From Avibacterium volantium_A (GTDB lineage Bacteria; Pseudomonadota; Gammaproteobacteria; Enterobacterales; Pasteurellaceae): a stretch of DNA of 64,000 nt. Positions 61,776 through 64,000 of the stretch are shown here, in pieces. The first letter of the stretch is position 1, and the number at the start of each line of letters is the position of its first letter. The notes beneath the pieces were generated by a model. It was not told the DNA's origin. It was given only the letters and a program-made list of their open reading frames with translations, and did not search any database. A program made the position numbers and the translations under genes. Location of the stretch: contig NZ_JBMMGT010000003.1 in the NCBI RefSeq assembly GCF_049366555.1, forward strand, positions 1 to 64,000, written 5' to 3'.

Positions 61776-63161
61776 TTAGCGTTTGAACATATTGCCAAGA
61801 CTACCTAGGCCGCTCATTCCGCCCATCATTCCTTTCATTCCGCGCATCATTTTTGCCATACCGCCTTTGCGCATTTTTTTCATCATACGTTGCATTTCGT
61901 CAAATTGCTTGAGCAATTTATTCACGTCTTGCACCTGTGTGCCTGAGCCAAGCGCAATGCGGCGGCGGCGTGAGCCTTTGATGATCTCAGGTTTGGCGCG
62001 CTCTTTTAGGGTCATTGAATTGATGATGGCTTCCATTTTGATGAACATTTTGTCATCAATTTGATTTTTAATATGATCAGGCAGATTTTTCGCGCCCGGT
62101 AATTTTTCAAGCATTGTCATCATTCCGCCCATTTTTTTCATTTCAATGAGCTGGTCGCGGAAATCTTCCAAGGTGAAATCATCGCCTTTTTGAAATTTTT
62201 TCGCCATTTTTTCTGCTTTTTCTTGATCCACAGAACGTTGTAGATCTTCGATTAGCGAAAGCACGTCCCCCATTCCTAAAATGCGTGAAGCCACACGATC
62301 AGGGTGGAAAGGCTCAAGGGCGTCTGTTTTTTCCCCAACCCCTAAGAATTTAATCGGTTTGCCAGTGATTTGGCGAATAGAAAGTGCTGCACCGCCGCGT
62401 GCATCACCGTCCACTTTGGTCAGAATCACCCCAGTAAGCGGTAGCGCTTCATTAAAGGCTTTGGCTGTGTTGGCGGCGTCTTGCCCTGTCATTGCGTCCA
62501 CCGTGAAAAGGGTTTCCACAGGATTAAGTGCGGTGTGAATTTTTTGGATTTCTTCCATCATTTCGCCATCAACGTGCAGGCGACCAGCAGTATCCACAAT
62601 CAACACATCATAGAATTTTAGCTTAGCATCAGCCAGTGCAGCTTGCACAATCTCTACTGGATTTTGCTGGCTGTTGGACGGGAAAAAATCCACCCCAACG
62701 GCTTGCGCAAGGGTTTCAAGCTGTTTGATCGCCGCAGGGCGATACACGTCCGCCGACACCACCATCACTTTTTTCTTTTGACGTTCACGCAAGAATTTAG
62801 CTAATTTCCCCACGCTGGTGGTTTTACCCGCCCCTTGCAAACCGGCCATTAGGATCACCGCTGGCGGCTGAGTGGCAAGATTTAGACTTTCATTCGCTTC
62901 ACCCATCGCTTTTTCAAGCTCGGATTGCACAATTTTGAGAAATTCTTGCCCCGGCGTTAAGCTACGATTTACTTCTTCGCCGATAGCACGTTCTTTCACT
63001 TTATTGATAAATTCACGCACCACAGGCAGCGCAACGTCTGCTTCAAGCAATGCCATACGCACTTCGCGCAGGGTATCTTTAATATTATCTTCGGTTAAAC
63101 GCCCTTTCCCTGTTATGTTGCGCAGGGTTTTCGAGAGCCGATCAGAAAGGTTTTCAAACAT
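61776..63161 (-). CDS. ffh: Signal recognition particle protein Ffh
   Basis: GTPase subunit of the bacterial SRP, which delivers nascent membrane proteins to FtsY. The 461-residue protein has an N domain, a G domain with G1 loop GLQGAGKTTSVGKL near 107, DTAGRLHVDGEMM and LTKVDGDARGGAAL, and a methionine-rich M domain ending KMMRGMKGMMGGMSGLG. It is convergent with the NUDIX gene and divergent from the ypjD-like gene. Confidence 0.97.
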   Translation of the reverse strand: MFENLSDRLSKTLRNITGKGRLTEDNIKDTLREVRMALLEADVALPVVREFINKVKERAIGEEVNRSLTPGQEFLKIVQSELEKAMGEANESLNLATQPPAVILMAGLQGAGKTTSVGKLAKFLRERQKKKVMVVSADVYRPAAIKQLETLAQAVGVDFFPSNSQQNPVEIVQAALADAKLKFYDVLIVDTAGRLHVDGEMMEEIQKIHTALNPVETLFTVDAMTGQDAANTAKAFNEALPLTGVILTKVDGDARGGAALSIRQITGKPIKFLGVGEKTDALEPFHPDRVASRILGMGDVLSLIEDLQRSVDQEKAEKMAKKFQKGDDFTLEDFRDQLIEMKKMGGMMTMLEKLPGAKNLPDHIKNQIDDKMFIKMEAIINSMTLKERAKPEIIKGSRRRRIALGSGTQVQDVNKLLKQFDEMQRMMKKMRKGGMAKMMRGMKGMMGGMSGLGSLGNMFKR

Positions 63162-63330
63162 CGTTTTTCCTAAATTTGAGTGGAATAAAATGAAATAAAT
63201 TGTGCCAATTATACTGAAATCCCACAGATTTTCATCATTTGAAAGAAATTTATAGCGATTTTAGTGCGGCAAGGCTAGAATAAGAATAGTTCTTAATTTG
63301 GCATTAAAGCGAATAAAAAGGTGAATAAAA

Positions 63331-64000
63331 ATGTGGTTTGCCGTTGTTTCAATTTTTTTATATTTAATTAGCATTCTTCTCATTACCCCGATGTTGTTGA
63401 AAGCCCATTCGGGCGAACAAACCAAAAAACCGAATAAAACATTGTTTTTTTGCACCGCACTTTTGGCGATTATTACCCACGGCATTAGCCTTGCGCCGTT
63501 GTTTTCCCATTGGGCGAATGAGCAAACCTTCACCTTAATGGACATCAGTTCCTTGCTAAGTGTGATCGTGGCAGCTTTAGCAACTTTTGCCATTGGTTTT
63601 CGGGTGAATACGCTATGGTTTTTATTGCCGATTGTCTATTGCCTCGCCATTATCAATTTGATTTTACAAACATTTTTACCTTTTTCTATCGTGCAACATT
63701 TGATCCACAATGTGGGCTTATTCCTACATATCGGCTTGGCGCTGTTGGCCTATGCTGTTTGTTTTATTGCTACTTTATATGCCGTGCAGTTGTGGTGGAT
63801 TGACCGCAATCTTAAAAGTAAAAAACTAGCGTTATCGCCAATTATTCCGCCATTAATGACGGTGGAACGCCATTTTTTCCGCTTAATGCTAAGTGGTGAA
63901 GTGTTGCTGACCTTAACGCTAATTTCTGGTGCGATTTATTTGCCTGATTTCTTTGGCGTGCAAAATGTACAAAAAGCCATCTTTTCGTTCCTTGCGTGGC
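63331..64000 (+). CDS. ypjD: YpjD-like cytochrome c assembly (CcsA/CcmC-domain) membrane protein, partial
   Basis: An open frame starts at the ATG at 63331 (AAGGTG ribosome site at 63319-63324) and runs past the window end, giving at least 223 residues without a stop. It begins MWFAVVSIFLYLISILLITP and has at least six hydrophobic segments. The segment HNVGLFLHIGLALLAYAVCF and the later VERHFFRLMLSGE match the inner-membrane YpjD family, which carries a CcsA/CcmC-type domain and usually lies divergent from ffh in gamma-proteobacteria. The exact role of YpjD is not settled. Confidence 0.88.
   Translation, partial: MWFAVVSIFLYLISILLITPMLLKAHSGEQTKKPNKTLFFCTALLAIITHGISLAPLFSHWANEQTFTLMDISSLLSVIVAALATFAIGFRVNTLWFLLPIVYCLAIINLILQTFLPFSIVQHLIHNVGLFLHIGLALLAYAVCFIATLYAVQLWWIDRNLKSKKLALSPIIPPLMTVERHFFRLMLSGEVLLTLTLISGAIYLPDFFGVQNVQKAIFSFLAW

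Overview
The window is chromosomal DNA from a member of the Pasteurellaceae. The 9-mer AAGTGCGGT and its complement, the Haemophilus-type DNA uptake signal sequence (USS), recur throughout. Gene content and order match Haemophilus/Pasteurella-type genomes: rppH-(tauE)-lgt-thyA-tadA, a complete dcw cluster from mraZ to lpxC, ArcB without a PAS domain, and a PtfA/PilA-type pilin. The genus cannot be fixed from sequence alone; a Pasteurella- or Avibacterium-like bird or mammal commensal/pathogen is plausible, and the large sialidase autotransporter fits a host-associated life.

Layout. 1-300: frameshifted end of an IS200-type insertion sequence with its hairpins. 0.3-7.5 kb: mostly minus-strand housekeeping genes (recN, nadK, tadA, thyA, lgt, a TauE/SafE permease, rppH), with grpE on plus. 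7.55-8.23 kb: the only long gene-free stretch. It carries three perfect DnaA boxes, five GATC sites in 43 bp and an AT-rich segment, and gene polarity flips here, so it is a candidate chromosomal origin or other DnaA-binding locus. 8.2-16.7 kb: accessory-flavoured block with a short cation diffusion facilitator, ampD, the type IV pilus genes pilA-pilB (no pilC/pilD follow) and a 1639-residue autotransporter sialidase. 16.7-20.5 kb: phoH-ybeY-tmcA and a 55-residue small protein. 20.7-38.8 kb: the dcw cell-wall/division cluster (mraZ, rsmH, ftsL, ftsI, murE, murF, mraY, murD, ftsW, murG, murC, ddlB, ftsQ, ftsA, ftsZ, lpxC), from a likely MraZ operator to an intrinsic terminator.

38.8-43.5 kb: a LysR regulator divergent from hchA, followed by a short-chain dehydrogenase, an NAD(P)-binding protein and a quinone reductase, a possible carbonyl/electrophile stress group. 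43.5-49.2 kb: pheA, purA, a thiosulfate-type permease with a triple-rhodanese lipoprotein, and grcA under FNR-like sites. 49.4-53.6 kb: ung, yaaA, an unrecognised lipoprotein, fieF, and pfkA behind a CRP-like site. 53.6-57.2 kb: ndk, pepB, ltrA-like and a DUF924 gene, all minus. 57.4-64 kb: infA, arcB, a sucrose-type PTS permease, a NUDIX hydrolase, ffh (minus) and the start of a ypjD-like cytochrome c assembly gene that runs off the window.

No rRNA, tRNA, CRISPR array or prophage was seen. The least ordinary items are the origin-like region, the sialidase autotransporter inserted next to a truncated pil locus, the permease/triple-rhodanese pair, the insertions in FtsZ, and USS copies that supply a start codon, form terminators or make dyads inside genes.
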